A stretch of 64,000 bases of DNA. Source: Clostridium celatum DSM 1785. GTDB taxonomy: Bacteria > Bacillota > Clostridia > Clostridiales > Clostridiaceae. The stretch covers positions 124,001 through 188,000 of the forward strand of contig NZ_KB291645.1 of the NCBI RefSeq assembly GCF_000320405.1, read 5' to 3'. The translations under genes and the position numbers were made by a program. This document shows positions 29,529-39,117 of the stretch, piece after piece; positions within the stretch are counted from its first letter, which is position 1, and every line of letters begins with the position of its first letter. Under the pieces are notes generated by a model. That model was given only the letters and a program-made list of their open reading frames with translations, made no database searches and was not told the origin of the DNA.

Positions 29529-29592
29529 TAGGAGAGGTTCCCATAGCTAAGCCTAGTTTTTTATAGAGGGATGGTCATACGAACCTCTCCTA
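29529..29592 (-). promoter_or_regulatory. PreQ1-I riboswitch with translational expression platform
   Basis: On the minus strand the aptamer (29590-29551) begins AGAGGTTC, closes with CCCTC and continues TATAAAAAACTAGG, the class I PreQ1 consensus. GAACCTCTCC (29540-29531) is a perfect complement of GGAGAGGTTC in the aptamer. TCTCCTA (29535-29529) is also a perfect complement of the Shine-Dalgarno TAGGAGA (29506-29500). Ligand binding should free this strand to mask the ribosome site, turning translation off. Confidence 0.92.
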
Positions 29593-29654
29593 GTAATTAT
29601 TACTAGATTTTATGAATTTCTCTCATAGTATAGCTTGTTTTATAATAAATTGCA

Positions 29655-29725
29655 AATGCCCCAGGGGCAACCTAAAAGTAACACTATTACTGTCATTACA
29701 TAGTTTAAATCTCCCCTGAGGCATT
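29655..29725 (-). terminator. GC-rich long-loop inverted repeat after the VOC gene
   Basis: AATGCCCCAGGGG (29655-29667) and CCCCTGAGGCATT (29713-29725) pair with one mismatch across a 45-nt loop, immediately past the stop of the VOC gene. It is probably a terminator that isolates the riboswitch gene. Its GC content is unusual for this DNA. Confidence 0.55.
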
Positions 29726-29728
29726 ATT

Positions 29729-30112
29729 TTATTTTTCACATAACTCTAATGGTAGATTATCTGGATCTTCAAAGAATGTGAATCTCTTACCTGTAAATTC
29801 ATCAACTCTTATAGGTTCACATTCTATTCCATTAGAATTTAAACTTGCTATAGCATCATCAATATTATCAACTTGAAATGCTAAGTGTCTAAGTCCCCTA
29901 GCTTCTGGATAGCTTAGTCTTTCTGGAGCATTAGGAAATGAAAATAATTCTATTTCACTATCTCCAATTTTCAAATCAAGCTTATAAGAATCCCTTTCTT
30001 TCCTATAAACTTCTCTTATTACTTCAAGTCCTAAAACTTTAGTATAAAAGTTTTTTGACACTTCATAATTAGATGCAATAATTGCAACATGATGTACTTT
30101 ATTTAACTTCAT
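29729..30112 (-). CDS. VOC family protein (glyoxalase/bleomycin resistance fold)
   Basis: Protein of 127 residues made of two VOC beta-alpha-beta-beta-beta modules. It opens MKLNKVHHVAIIASNYEVSKNFYTKVLG, with the first metal His, and shows GLRHLAFQVDNIDDA and FFEDPDNLPLELCE with the second His and the metal Glu. It resembles the YaeR/SMU.1112c group of glyoxalase-like proteins. The substrate is unknown. It appears monocistronic. Confidence 0.9.
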   Translation of the reverse strand: MKLNKVHHVAIIASNYEVSKNFYTKVLGLEVIREVYRKERDSYKLDLKIGDSEIELFSFPNAPERLSYPEARGLRHLAFQVDNIDDAIASLNSNGIECEPIRVDEFTGKRFTFFEDPDNLPLELCEK

Positions 30113-30477
30113 AAGTAACCTCTTCTCAATATTTATAATACTGTTTTTATCTATAATTTTATCTCTCTACCCACATTTTACTATACATTTACTATTAACT
30201 AAAATATAATTTTAAAAATTTATTGTTACTTATAAAAGTCATATTATAATTTTATATATTTTTATATCATCATTAAAATACCTGATGTAAATAATGCACT
30301 ATTAACAAATTTAGTGAATGACTTCCCTTTAATTCATTTATATAATTGCTATTACCTTTCTTATAACTACTTTTTCTTTTAATTCCATCATATAATCCCT
30401 TTATAGATACAATTATCATAAAGATTCCTAACAATATCTAAAATATGATTCCATTACAATAATTTAACTTTTAACTT
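30113..30477. other. 365-bp noncoding region
   Basis: AT-rich spacer between the VOC gene and a hypothetical gene, both on the minus strand. It must hold the VOC gene promoter. I see no terminator of quality, riboswitch or repeat, and no credible small ORF. Confidence 0.6.
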
Positions 30478-30768
30478 CTATAAAGCTAATACCTCTAATT
30501 CAACACCTCTAAGTTCTCTATAAATATCTCTATACTTCTTTTTTGAGAAAATCTCAAATCCCTCTAATTCATCTTCAAATATATAACTAATTTCACTTAT
30601 ACTATATTCTACGGTTCTCCCATTAGTTAGCGTAAAAATAACTGTATTTCCTTCTTTATTTGAAGTAACTTCTGTAAAAACATTATCATTTACTTCTGCA
30701 GCTATTACTATTTTAGCTTGCTCCACAGCTTTCTTTGCTAACTCTACCAACATTGCTTCTCTACTCAT
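30478..30768 (-). CDS. conserved-looking hypothetical protein, 96 residues
   Basis: Soluble protein of 96 residues starting MSREAMLVELAKKAVEQAK. After an N-terminal helix comes a strand-rich middle (NTVIFTLTNGRTVEYSISEISYIFED) and a charged helix (SKKKYRDIYRELRGVELEVLAL). GGGGATTAT precedes the start. I do not recognise the family. Neighbours give no functional clue. Confidence 0.65.
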   Translation of the reverse strand: MSREAMLVELAKKAVEQAKIVIAAEVNDNVFTEVTSNKEGNTVIFTLTNGRTVEYSISEISYIFEDELEGFEIFSKKKYRDIYRELRGVELEVLAL

Positions 30769-31129
30769 AATAATCCCCCTAATTGATATTATAAATTGTT
30801 TACAAGATAATTATATATCTAAATAGTAAAATCCATTGTCGAAATCTGTAGTAATATTTTTAGTAATGTATTCCATAAAAAACTTATTGCTCCTCTTTTC
30901 AGCGTTAAAATATCTGGTTTTTATATGAATTATAATAAAATTATATAAAACTATTGTACTTTGCATTCTTCCTTAATTTACATATAGCTTTATTAAAACT
31001 ATTCTTTAATATATAAAAAAAGATTCTATAAAACCTTTTAATTTTATAAAATCTTTCTATCTTTTATACTTTAAAATATCTTAAATATTTCTAGTAATTT
31101 ATATCATGGCTATCCTTTTTATACCACAT
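30769..31129. other. 361-bp noncoding region with a terminator
   Basis: AT-rich spacer on the minus strand between the YoaK-like gene and the 96-residue gene. It contains the terminator at 31017-31058 and presumably a promoter for the downstream gene. Nothing else is evident. Confidence 0.6.
31017..31058 (-). terminator. intrinsic terminator after the YoaK-like gene
   Basis: AAAGATTCTATAAAA and TTTTATAAAATCTTT pair over 15 bp with one mismatch and an 8-nt loop; on the minus strand seven T follow. Confidence 0.75.
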
Positions 31130-31786
31130 TTAAATTTCTTTATTTTGCCCCATTAACATTAATGATATTAATAATGGTATACATACAAATAAAATAGCTT
31201 TTATCCCAATTTTTACTGCAAGGATTCCTCCAATAAAGGCACCTAAACAAAAAATGAATACTATAAAATAATATTGAAATGCTATTTTTAAATGTTTTTT
31301 ATCCTTATTTTTTATAAATATAGCTAACTTTTCTGTTCCACTTCTTAAATTTCCAGTACACATTGTAGTTGCATAAACATTCCCATGAAACTTTCTAAAA
31401 CTTTCAAATTGCATAGCACATATAAAGGATATTAACGTATTAGCAACATAATTATATGGTATAAAAGAAACTAATATAATCAAAATTATTTCTATAACTA
31501 ATACAGCTTGTCTCCAATGTATCTTTTTATGTTCTAATAATTTAGCTTTAATAACTTCTGCTAGTAAAACACCTACTGCAAATGCAATTATAGGTATTAA
31601 ATATTTTATTGTTCCACGTATATTACCTTCCATAAAAGTAACGCCTAACATAACCATATTTCCTGTTTGAGCATTTGCAAATACATTACCCCTACATAAG
31701 TAAGTATAAGCATCTAAAAAACCTCCAGCTAAGGCTAATAAAATTGCAAGCCTTAAAGATTCTGAATATTGCTTATGACCACTCAT
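31130..31786 (-). CDS. YoaK family membrane protein (DUF1275)
   Basis: Integral membrane protein of 218 residues with six predicted helices. Family motifs are visible: LAGGFLDAYTYLCRGNVFANAQTGNMVMLG near the N-terminus and MQFESFRKFHGNVYATTMCTGNLRSG in the middle. DUF1275/YoaK proteins are of unknown transport-like function. GAAGGGA precedes the start. It is separated from the DUF2812 gene upstream by about 100 bases. Confidence 0.9.
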   Translation of the reverse strand: MSGHKQYSESLRLAILLALAGGFLDAYTYLCRGNVFANAQTGNMVMLGVTFMEGNIRGTIKYLIPIIAFAVGVLLAEVIKAKLLEHKKIHWRQAVLVIEIILIILVSFIPYNYVANTLISFICAMQFESFRKFHGNVYATTMCTGNLRSGTEKLAIFIKNKDKKHLKIAFQYYFIVFIFCLGAFIGGILAVKIGIKAILFVCIPLLISLMLMGQNKEI

Positions 31787-31891
31787 TATTTCCCTTCTTT
31801 CTAATAATCATAACTTCTTCCTAAGAAAGTATATTTATTATAATTTATTTTTTATTTTAAATGTATTATTAAACTTAAAACTCTATTTTTC

Positions 31892-33247
31892 CTATTTAAA
31901 AACCTCGTTATAAATTATATCTAAAAATTCACTTTCACTTTGATTATCACTATATTGGCTAATTTGTAAAATCTTATTTTCTGAAGTTAATAAATATCTA
32001 CTGCCATAACTATTATTATTTTTATATACCATTATCTTTTCCGGCAAAGTACTTTTTATAACTTCAAAGTTCAAATCATATTTTTTCATACTACTTATTA
32101 TTTTATTAAACTTATAATTAATAACCCACTTAAAATTACTTCTAAAGAATTCATAAGTTAATTCTCCACTATGACCCTCATCACTATAAAATAAACTTTC
32201 TGCAATAATACTACTTTCATCATTGATATAAGGTTCATCTAATATATTAAATTCATCTTCACTATTTATGTCTTGATTATTATTTTCATATATACTTTTA
32301 TCATTGAAATCCTCTAATGTTAAAACATATTGATCATTTAAATTTTTGTTAATTTCATCAGTTATAAATTCATTATTTAAAACCAATTGTCCTATTGTTA
32401 TCATAACTATAATCATAATAATTATATTAATTATAGTGTATGTTGACATTTTATGTAATCTACCTTTAATAATAGTTTTTATAAATTCAGTTATTATACT
32501 AGCAATAACAATTGATATAATAATTACCGAAACACCTTTTAATATAAATATATTTTCATTTAATAAACATAGCATTAATGAAATAATTGCAGATAAAAAG
32601 AATATTTTTCCCAAAATTCTTCTAAAATTAATAGATAAATTGTACTGGTATTGAACTTTTTCATTATTTTTTAATGCTCTTTCTCCTCTTATCTTCCATA
32701 TAAGATAATTAATCAAACCAATAATCTCATTTATTGCTAAGACACTTAAGGAAAATAATAATAATAACTGTGCATCATCAGTTAAAAATATTGCATTGTC
32801 CCCACCTAATGTAACACTATATTGACTAAACAAAAGTGTACTTACAGTAAAAATAGTTATCAGTATGTCTTGTATTGATAATTTAGAAATATTGTTAAAC
32901 TTTTTTCTTTCATCTGTATTAATATCTATATACTCTGTATACTCTTCTGTATAAAAGACTTGTATTTTTTTATATTCACAAATGAATTTCCATCTTGTAT
33001 CCTCACAGCATTCTCTATATTCTAATGCCACATCACTATTGTTATCATCAAAAGATGATGTACTTTCACCTATATAAACAAAATGTTTTATTTTCTTTGG
33101 TTCCATTTTAATAAACCTAAACAATTTACCCTGCATACTTTTTAACTTCCAGCCCTTTAAAGCCATTTTGTCCAAATATTTTTCTAAATCCGTATATTCA
33201 TAAGGTAAAAAATCAAAAAAAGTATATTTGCTATTACCAATTACCAT
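31892..33247 (-). CDS. DUF2812 domain membrane protein
   Basis: Protein of 451 residues. The N-terminal third is a DUF2812 domain: FFDFLPYEYTDLEKYLDKMALKGWKL, then YRECCEDTRWKFICEYKKIQVFY. Five or six hydrophobic helices follow between residues 135 and 290, and then an acidic, probably extracytoplasmic C-terminal domain. The ATG at 33247 has GGGGGAA upstream and is preferred to a TTG at 33262. DUF2812 proteins often occur beside PadR or sigma/anti-sigma regulators, and this one is divergent from an ECF sigma locus. Function is unknown. Confidence 0.82.
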   Translation of the reverse strand: MVIGNSKYTFFDFLPYEYTDLEKYLDKMALKGWKLKSMQGKLFRFIKMEPKKIKHFVYIGESTSSFDDNNSDVALEYRECCEDTRWKFICEYKKIQVFYTEEYTEYIDINTDERKKFNNISKLSIQDILITIFTVSTLLFSQYSVTLGGDNAIFLTDDAQLLLLFSLSVLAINEIIGLINYLIWKIRGERALKNNEKVQYQYNLSINFRRILGKIFFLSAIISLMLCLLNENIFILKGVSVIIISIVIASIITEFIKTIIKGRLHKMSTYTIINIIIMIIVMITIGQLVLNNEFITDEINKNLNDQYVLTLEDFNDKSIYENNNQDINSEDEFNILDEPYINDESSIIAESLFYSDEGHSGELTYEFFRSNFKWVINYKFNKIISSMKKYDLNFEVIKSTLPEKIMVYKNNNSYGSRYLLTSENKILQISQYSDNQSESEFLDIIYNEVFK

Positions 33248-33473
33248 AACTATTTCCCCCAATACCTACTATAAATATCATAATTAAATTATATATATCG
33301 AATATTGTCGTTGTCAATTTTTTCTATATTATATATTTCATTGGTTATTTTGTGATAATATTTTATTGTTCTATAATTAAAACTCAAAAATATTTTTATA
33401 TTTTTTGTATACATTTTAATAATTAAATTGTCTTATATACATAAGGCCTTAAAACTTTACATTCGGGGGATGC

Positions 33474-33988
33474 ATGGACAAAGATATAATAATAAATTTA
33501 TATAAAAAACAATTTAAAATAATTTGCTTGTACTTAACTAAATGCGGATGTTCAATTAGTGATGCAGAAGATATTGTCCATGACAGTTTCATAAAAGCAA
33601 TTGAGTACATGGATGGTGTTGCTACTGAAAATCTTTCTTCTTGGCTATTTAGAGTTGCCATTAATACATATAAAAATAATCTTAAAAGATGTAAAATAAT
33701 AAACTCTTTTCCATTGATGAAGATAACTTTTTTGAACAATTAGCAAATGATTTAACTGTTGAAAATGAAATATTAATAAAGGAAAACTGTAAAGAAATAA
33801 GGGAAATTCTTAATAATCTCAAAGAAGAGTATAGATCATTACTTCTATTTAAATATGAGCTTGATTTAAGCTATAAGGAAATTGGACTTTTATTAGGAAT
33901 AAATGAAGCTACTGTAAAAACTTATTTATACAGAGCAAGAAATAAATTTAAAGAGGAGTGGATTAAAAATCATGAAAGATATAGATAG
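33474..33988 (+). pseudogene. ECF sigma factor gene split by a frameshift
   Basis: The first frame (from ATG 33474 after GGGGGATGC) encodes sigma region 2: MDKDIIINLYKKQFKIICL, DAEDIVHDSFIKAI and ENLSSWLFRVAINTYKNNLKR. It stops at 33743. From about 33715 another frame continues with IDEDNFFEQLAND and then an intact region 4 (EEYRSLLLFKYELDLSYKEIGLLLG, then ATVKTYLYRARNKFKEE) up to 33988. Loss of one T near CTCTTTTCC explains the break. The total length is normal for an ECF factor. It overlaps the anti-sigma start. A sequencing error or -1 slippage on UUUU are alternatives to true decay. Confidence 0.85.
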
Positions 33989-34934
33989 CCTATTTGATGA
34001 TAAAAAGCTAAAAAAATCTGTAAAAAAAGCAAAGATTAAATCAACATTGAGAATAGTACTAATAGCACTAATAGTTTTTATATGTGGTAGTATATTAAAT
34101 ATAATAATAAGTTTAAAATTAAGTGAAAAGAAATATGAAATGGATGAAGCCTATATAAAATTAACAGTTCCAAATGGATATATAAGTGAATCAAATGACA
34201 TAATTGGATTCCTAGGTGGAAGTGGAAGTTATAAAATAGCAAAAAAAATTGCAGGAACATCTGTTATATTAGAAGATAGACTTTCTCTTTTCGGAGTAAT
34301 AGCTCCAATTAATTATTCTAGATCTAGTGGTAATGGATATCATACCGCTGGCGACTGGCCTGTTAACCTTTGGGAAAATGGATATAAAAAACTAAGATTT
34401 TTCCATCCTAATCTTCAATATAAGGAATATCAAAATGATTTAGCTAATATTGATAAAATACCTGATGGAAAAATAATTGAAATGGCTATATCTTTTGACA
34501 AGCCTTATAAAATTAATGACTTATATACTATTGAATCAGAATTAAAACCTGCAAATATAACATGGGTATGGTTAAATGAATTTACAGAAGAAAAAATAAA
34601 AGAATATCAATATGAAATAGAAAATTATGATGCTAAAGCAACTGGAATATATGCTGAGGATACTATAGGAATATCATTATATAATTCCCATGATCTTACC
34701 ACTAGTTCATATGTTGAATATTATGATGAAATCCTTGAAAACTTAGAAAAAAGCTATTCAACAGAGCATAATAAATTATATGAAGAAATTAAATCTAAAG
34801 GTAAAACATCTTCAAGTGATGCTGAAATACTTGGTGTAGTTCTTCAAGGAACAAAAGAAGACTTTAAAAACTTAATAGAAAATCCTATTATTAAAGCATC
34901 AAGTTTTGGTGTAATAATTGATCCTATTTATTAA
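33972..34934 (+). CDS. anti-sigma factor, sigma-regulator C-terminal domain protein
   Basis: Membrane protein of 320 residues. A lysine-rich cytoplasmic N-terminus (DSLFDDKKLKKSVKKAKIKS) would bind the sigma factor. A single helix covers residues 27-50, and the large extracellular part contains YHTAGDWPVNLWENGYKKL and NITWVWLNEFTEEKIKEY, as in the sigma factor regulator C-terminal family. Its start overlaps the sigma gene, so the two were co-translated. If the sigma gene is truly broken, this protein has lost its local partner. Confidence 0.88.
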   Translation: MKDIDSLFDDKKLKKSVKKAKIKSTLRIVLIALIVFICGSILNIIISLKLSEKKYEMDEAYIKLTVPNGYISESNDIIGFLGGSGSYKIAKKIAGTSVILEDRLSLFGVIAPINYSRSSGNGYHTAGDWPVNLWENGYKKLRFFHPNLQYKEYQNDLANIDKIPDGKIIEMAISFDKPYKINDLYTIESELKPANITWVWLNEFTEEKIKEYQYEIENYDAKATGIYAEDTIGISLYNSHDLTTSSYVEYYDEILENLEKSYSTEHNKLYEEIKSKGKTSSSDAEILGVVLQGTKEDFKNLIENPIIKASSFGVIIDPIY

Positions 34935-35005
34935 TAGAATCACTAAGATTCATCTTACTTTAAGCCTTTAGCTAAATATATTTTTAAAATTTAAAAATAA
35001 AAATA

Positions 35006-35048
35006 AGAGTAGTACTTATTCTGCATTAGATATAAGTACTACTTTTTA
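35006..35048. terminator. bidirectional terminator
   Basis: AGTAGTACTTAT (35008-35019) and ATAAGTACTACT (35032-35043) form a 12-bp stem with A- and T-tracts outside. It serves the converging anti-sigma and aminopeptidase genes. Confidence 0.85.
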
Positions 35049-35049
35049 A

Positions 35050-36498
35050 TTATTTATGCTTACATTGATGCTTTACAACAAGTTCATATAAAGTTGAAAC
35101 TGGTGCTCCTGTTCCACCCTTTGGTGTACTATCATTTGCAGCATCAGTCCAAGAAGTTCCTGCAATATCTAAATGTAACCAAGGCTTATCTTGAACGAAT
35201 TCTTCTATAAACATACCAGCTGTGATTGTTCCAGCAAAACGTCCACCAGTATTTTTAAGTTCTGCAAAATCTCCTTTATATAATTTCTTAAAGCACTTAT
35301 CATTAGGTAATCTCCAGAACTTTTCTCCACTTCTTCTAGCAGCTACTACTAGTTCTTCATAAAATTCATCATTATTACTTAATACACCTGTTATCTCTGT
35401 TCCAAGAGCTACTAATACTGCTCCAGTAAGAGTTGCAACATCAACTACCTTATCTACATTTTCTTTTTCAATAATGTAAGTAATAGCATCAACTAAAGTT
35501 AATCTACCTTCAGCATCAGTGTTTAATACTTCAATAGTCTTACCTGACATAGAACCAATAATATCACCTGGCTTGTAACTTCCACCAGAAATAGCATTTT
35601 CACAAGCTGCTACTACTGCTACTACATTTTTAGATACTTTATTTTTAGCAAGAGCTTGCATAGTTCCTATAACTGCTGCAGCCCCACCCATATCACTTTT
35701 CATTGTATCCATAGAAGCTGATGGTTTAAGAGAATATCCACCTGTATCAAAAGTAAGACCTTTTCCTACAAGCCCAACCCTTTCATCACTATTTTCATTT
35801 CCCATGTATCTCATAACAATTAATCTTGGTTTATGAACAGAACCTTTTCCAACTTCTAAAAATGCTTTCATTCCTAAGTCTTCTATTTGCTTTTCATCAA
35901 ATACTTCAACTTCAAAACCACTATCTTTCCCTATTTCAACTGCTCTTTTTGCTAAAGTTTCAGGATATAATACATTAGCAGGTTCATTTACAAGATCTCT
36001 AGCTACAATAATACCATCAGCAACATTACTTGCTTCTTCTATCTTTAATTTCATTTTTTCAAGCTTTTCTTTTGGTGCACCTACTATAGTTACATTTGGA
36101 TTATAAGCTTCCTTATTTCCCTTATACTTATCAAATTTATAACTTGCTAATTTTACACCTTGCACTATAGATTTAGTAATTCCTCCTGTGCATAATCCAT
36201 TAGCTTTTATAAAATTAATACCTAACTCGTTTATATTTAACTTTTCAGCTTGTTTTACACTTTTAGCAACTGCATTTATTAAATCAGTTTTTTCTAATTC
36301 ATTAAACTTTCCAAGCCCTACAAAAATTTCATAATTTAAATCTTCAGTAGTTTTATAAAATACTTGTCCTGATTTTCCTTCAAATACTTTTTTTAACTTT
36401 AAATTTTCTAATACTTTATTATTTATTTCTTGATCTTCATATACAAGATTAATAATTCCTTGGAAATTATCAATACTTATATCTTTTACTTGTATCAT
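35050..36498 (-). CDS. pepA: leucyl aminopeptidase, M17 family
   Basis: Cytosolic metallo-aminopeptidase of 482 residues. The N-terminal third is the variable macro-like domain. The catalytic domain carries VGKGLTFDTGGYSLKP (metal-binding Lys and Asp) and the signature NTDAEGRLTLVDAI, with the catalytic Arg and metal ligands. Length is normal for the family. AAGGAGAG precedes the start. It releases N-terminal residues from peptides, and the polar amino-acid transporter operon upstream is a loose functional match. Confidence 0.96.
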   Translation of the reverse strand: MIQVKDISIDNFQGIINLVYEDQEINNKVLENLKLKKVFEGKSGQVFYKTTEDLNYEIFVGLGKFNELEKTDLINAVAKSVKQAEKLNINELGINFIKANGLCTGGITKSIVQGVKLASYKFDKYKGNKEAYNPNVTIVGAPKEKLEKMKLKIEEASNVADGIIVARDLVNEPANVLYPETLAKRAVEIGKDSGFEVEVFDEKQIEDLGMKAFLEVGKGSVHKPRLIVMRYMGNENSDERVGLVGKGLTFDTGGYSLKPSASMDTMKSDMGGAAAVIGTMQALAKNKVSKNVVAVVAACENAISGGSYKPGDIIGSMSGKTIEVLNTDAEGRLTLVDAITYIIEKENVDKVVDVATLTGAVLVALGTEITGVLSNNDEFYEELVVAARRSGEKFWRLPNDKCFKKLYKGDFAELKNTGGRFAGTITAGMFIEEFVQDKPWLHLDIAGTSWTDAANDSTPKGGTGAPVSTLYELVVKHQCKHK

Positions 36499-36648
36499 AT
36501 TTTAATCTCTCCTTACTATATTTTTAATATTTGATAACTTTTCTTTATTATACTATATAATTTGGTATTTTTAGAATTTGTTAGACTATTTTTTCAATTG
36601 TAGGACTAATATAAGTATTCTCTTTATAATTCAATTTTATATATAAAA

Positions 36649-36682
36649 ATAGTGCCTACAACTTTTTCATCATAGGCACTAT
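36649..36682 (-). terminator. intrinsic terminator after the amino-acid transporter operon
   Basis: ATAGTGCCTA and TAGGCACTAT form a 10-bp stem with a 14-nt loop; on the minus strand TTTTTATAT follows. Confidence 0.8.
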
Positions 36683-36736
36683 GACTAAATTAAATATACT
36701 TAATAATTAACAACTATACTACTATTTTTTTAACTA

Positions 36737-37615
36737 TTACTGAACTACTCCGCCTTCAACAACTATTTCTTCAGCTTTTACGGCATCACCATATACAGGT
36801 AATAGTGTTTTATTATAGTCATTTAAGAAGAATTCTTCATCTGCTAAACTCTTAATTTCATCATTAATCCAATTTAATAGCTCTGTATTTCCTTTTTGTA
36901 CAGCTGGAGCAATTGTATCTATATTACCAATACTTTCGATTCCTGTAGTAAAGCCTTCATTTTGATTTGACCAAGCTAAGGCTTCTGTATTATCAGTGGC
37001 AAATGCATCTCCTCTACCATCTAATAATGCATCATATGCTTCTTGATATTCATCAAATTTAACAAGAGTTATATCTGGATAGCTTTGTGAAAAATATGTT
37101 TCTGCTGTTGTTCCCTTTACAACTATTAATTTCTTGTCCTTTAATTGATCAATATCAGTAATTAATGCATCATCTGGTGATACTATTCCTAATGCAACCT
37201 TCATATATGGAAGTGCAAAATCAACTACTTCTTTACGTTCGTCTGTTACAGTAAAATTAGCTAAAATAATATCTACCTTACCTGATTTAAGGTATTCTAC
37301 TCTACTTGCAGCTTCAACATAAACAAATTCTACTGCCTCTTCACCACCTAATAAATCCTTACCTATTCTCTTTGCAAATTCTACATCATAACCTTGAACT
37401 TCACCATTAGAATCAACATATCCAAATGGATTTTTGTCACTAAAAACCCCTATTTTAATCTTTCCATCTTCCTTTATTTCATCTAAAGTTCTTGCTTTTG
37501 CTGTTCCATTAGAATCTGTTGCTTCTGTGTTTGAACCATCTTTCGTAGATCCACATCCAACTAAAACCCCAATTACAAGTGCAATTGATAAAAATACTCC
37601 TAATAACTTTTTCAT
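36737..37615 (-). CDS. amino-acid ABC transporter substrate-binding lipoprotein
   Basis: Solute-binding protein of 292 residues. The signal peptide ends in lipobox LVGCGS (Cys21), followed by a Ser/Thr-rich linker. The mature part shows the family-3 pattern: GKIKIGVFSDKNPFGYVDSNGEVQGYDVEFAKRIGKDL, VEFVYVEAASRVEYLKSGKVDIILANFTVT and DERKEVVDFALPY. These are typical of binding proteins for polar amino acids such as glutamate, aspartate or glutamine. It is the last gene of the four-gene operon 39757-36737. Confidence 0.93.
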   Translation of the reverse strand: MKKLLGVFLSIALVIGVLVGCGSTKDGSNTEATDSNGTAKARTLDEIKEDGKIKIGVFSDKNPFGYVDSNGEVQGYDVEFAKRIGKDLLGGEEAVEFVYVEAASRVEYLKSGKVDIILANFTVTDERKEVVDFALPYMKVALGIVSPDDALITDIDQLKDKKLIVVKGTTAETYFSQSYPDITLVKFDEYQEAYDALLDGRGDAFATDNTEALAWSNQNEGFTTGIESIGNIDTIAPAVQKGNTELLNWINDEIKSLADEEFFLNDYNKTLLPVYGDAVKAEEIVVEGGVVQ

Positions 37616-37688
37616 AAAAAATCCCCCTTTAAAATTCTAAATATTTTATACTGATAATTAGTGAGTATACATATTTAATTATTAATTT

Positions 37689-38438
37689 TTATACAATTTC
37701 ATAACTAAATGTATTAAGAAACTGTTTAGCCCTATCAGTCTTAGGATTAGTAAAAAATTCTTTAGGCGTTGTTTCCTCAATAATATTTCCATTGTCCATA
37801 AAAATAACTCTATCGGATACTGCTCTAGCAAATTCCATTTCATGTGTTACAATTACCATAGTCATACCTTCTTTTGCTAACTCTAATACAACTTGAAGTA
37901 CTTCCCTTACCATTTCTGGGTCTAAAGCTGCAGTTATTTCATCGAGCAATAAAATTTGTGGATGCATAATCAAAGAACGTATAATAGCTACTCTTTGCTT
38001 CTGACCTCCTGATAATTGCCTTGGATAACTATTTTTCTTTTCTAAAAGTCCTACTCTATCTAAAAGCTTTTCTGCTTCCTTCTGTACCTCTTCTTTATTT
38101 CTCTTTTGTACTAAAGTAGGTGCTAAAGTTAAATTTTTCATTATATTCATATTTGAAAACAACTCATAACTTTGAAATACCATTCCTATTTTTTCACGTA
38201 TTTCATTAACCTTATTACTCTCTGATGAAATTACTTTTCCATTTAAAATAATTTCTCCTGAATCTATTTCTTCTAACCTATTCAAACATTTTAAAAATGT
38301 GCTTTTCCCACATCCTGAAGGACCTACAACTACTACAACTTCACCCTTTTTTAATGAAAATGATATATTATTTAATACTATTTTTCCTTTTTCATATGAC
38401 TTAGTTAAATTTTTAACCTCTAATATTTTATCACTCAT
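37689..38438 (-). CDS. amino-acid ABC transporter ATP-binding protein
   Basis: ATPase of 249 residues in the GlnQ-like class. Walker [11 protein letters not shown]-loop FQSYELF, signature [11 protein letters not shown], Walker [13 protein letters not shown] and the switch His in VTHEM are all intact. It follows the second permease by 1 base and precedes the binding protein. It energises uptake of a polar amino acid. Confidence 0.95.
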   Translation of the reverse strand: MSDKILEVKNLTKSYEKGKIVLNNISFSLKKGEVVVVVGPSGCGKSTFLKCLNRLEEIDSGEIILNGKVISSESNKVNEIREKIGMVFQSYELFSNMNIMKNLTLAPTLVQKRNKEEVQKEAEKLLDRVGLLEKKNSYPRQLSGGQKQRVAIIRSLIMHPQILLLDEITAALDPEMVREVLQVVLELAKEGMTMVIVTHEMEFARAVSDRVIFMDNGNIIEETTPKEFFTNPKTDRAKQFLNTFSYEIV

Positions 38439-38439
38439 T

Positions 38440-39117
38440 TTAATCCTTTAGTCTCCTCTCTAATACCTCAGATAATTTTGAAAATGGAAAGCAAATTACA
38501 AAATACATTATAAATATTGCTCCATATACCCAAAGGGCTGCATCTGGTGTAGTGTAACGATTGGCATCTATTATTTGCTTGCCAACTTTAACAACTTCAA
38601 CTACCCCTATAAGTACTACCAAAGAAGTTGTTTTTATCATTCTTGTTAATAAATTCACTGCAGATGGAATTAATCTTCTAATAGTTTGAGGTATTATAAT
38701 ATGAATAAATACTTGTGTCTTTGTCATTGCAAGTGCAAATCCACTTTCATATTGATGCTTGGGTACTGAAATAAGTGCACTTCTTACTAAATCTCCCATT
38801 TCAGCTACTCCCCAAAATGTAAATACAATTATTGATGCAACTTCTCCTGAAAAATTAGCCCCAATATGTTTTGCTGCTCCAAAGTATACTAAGAATAATA
38901 AAACAAGTTGTGGCATTATTCTTACAGTCTCTAGGTAAACTCTACAAATTGCTCGAACTACCTTATTTTTGCTAGTCATTATTATCCCCATTATAATTCC
39001 AAGAGCAACTGATAATATCATTGCAATTAAAGCTATCTTTAACGATACCCATATACCCTCACATAATCTCAAAAAATTACTTCCCTCAAAGAGCACTCTA
39101 ATCCCCAAATCCTGCAT
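38440..39117 (-). CDS. amino-acid ABC transporter permease
   Basis: Membrane protein of 225 residues with five helices and the HisM/GlnP permease pattern. The EAA loop region reads [29 protein letters not shown]. Its start overlaps the end of the neighbouring permease gene by 20 bases, which indicates translational coupling. It forms a heterodimeric channel with that permease. Confidence 0.93.
   Translation of the reverse strand: MQDLGIRVLFEGSNFLRLCEGIWVSLKIALIAMILSVALGIIMGIIMTSKNKVVRAICRVYLETVRIMPQLVLLFLVYFGAAKHIGANFSGEVASIIVFTFWGVAEMGDLVRSALISVPKHQYESGFALAMTKTQVFIHIIIPQTIRRLIPSAVNLLTRMIKTTSLVVLIGVVEVVKVGKQIIDANRYTTPDAALWVYGAIFIMYFVICFPFSKLSEVLERRLKD

Noticed and set aside
33449-33739. Minus-strand 96-codon frame opposite the sigma factor
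   Set aside because: It is the antisense of a clear sigma region 2 and has no ribosome site or family features.
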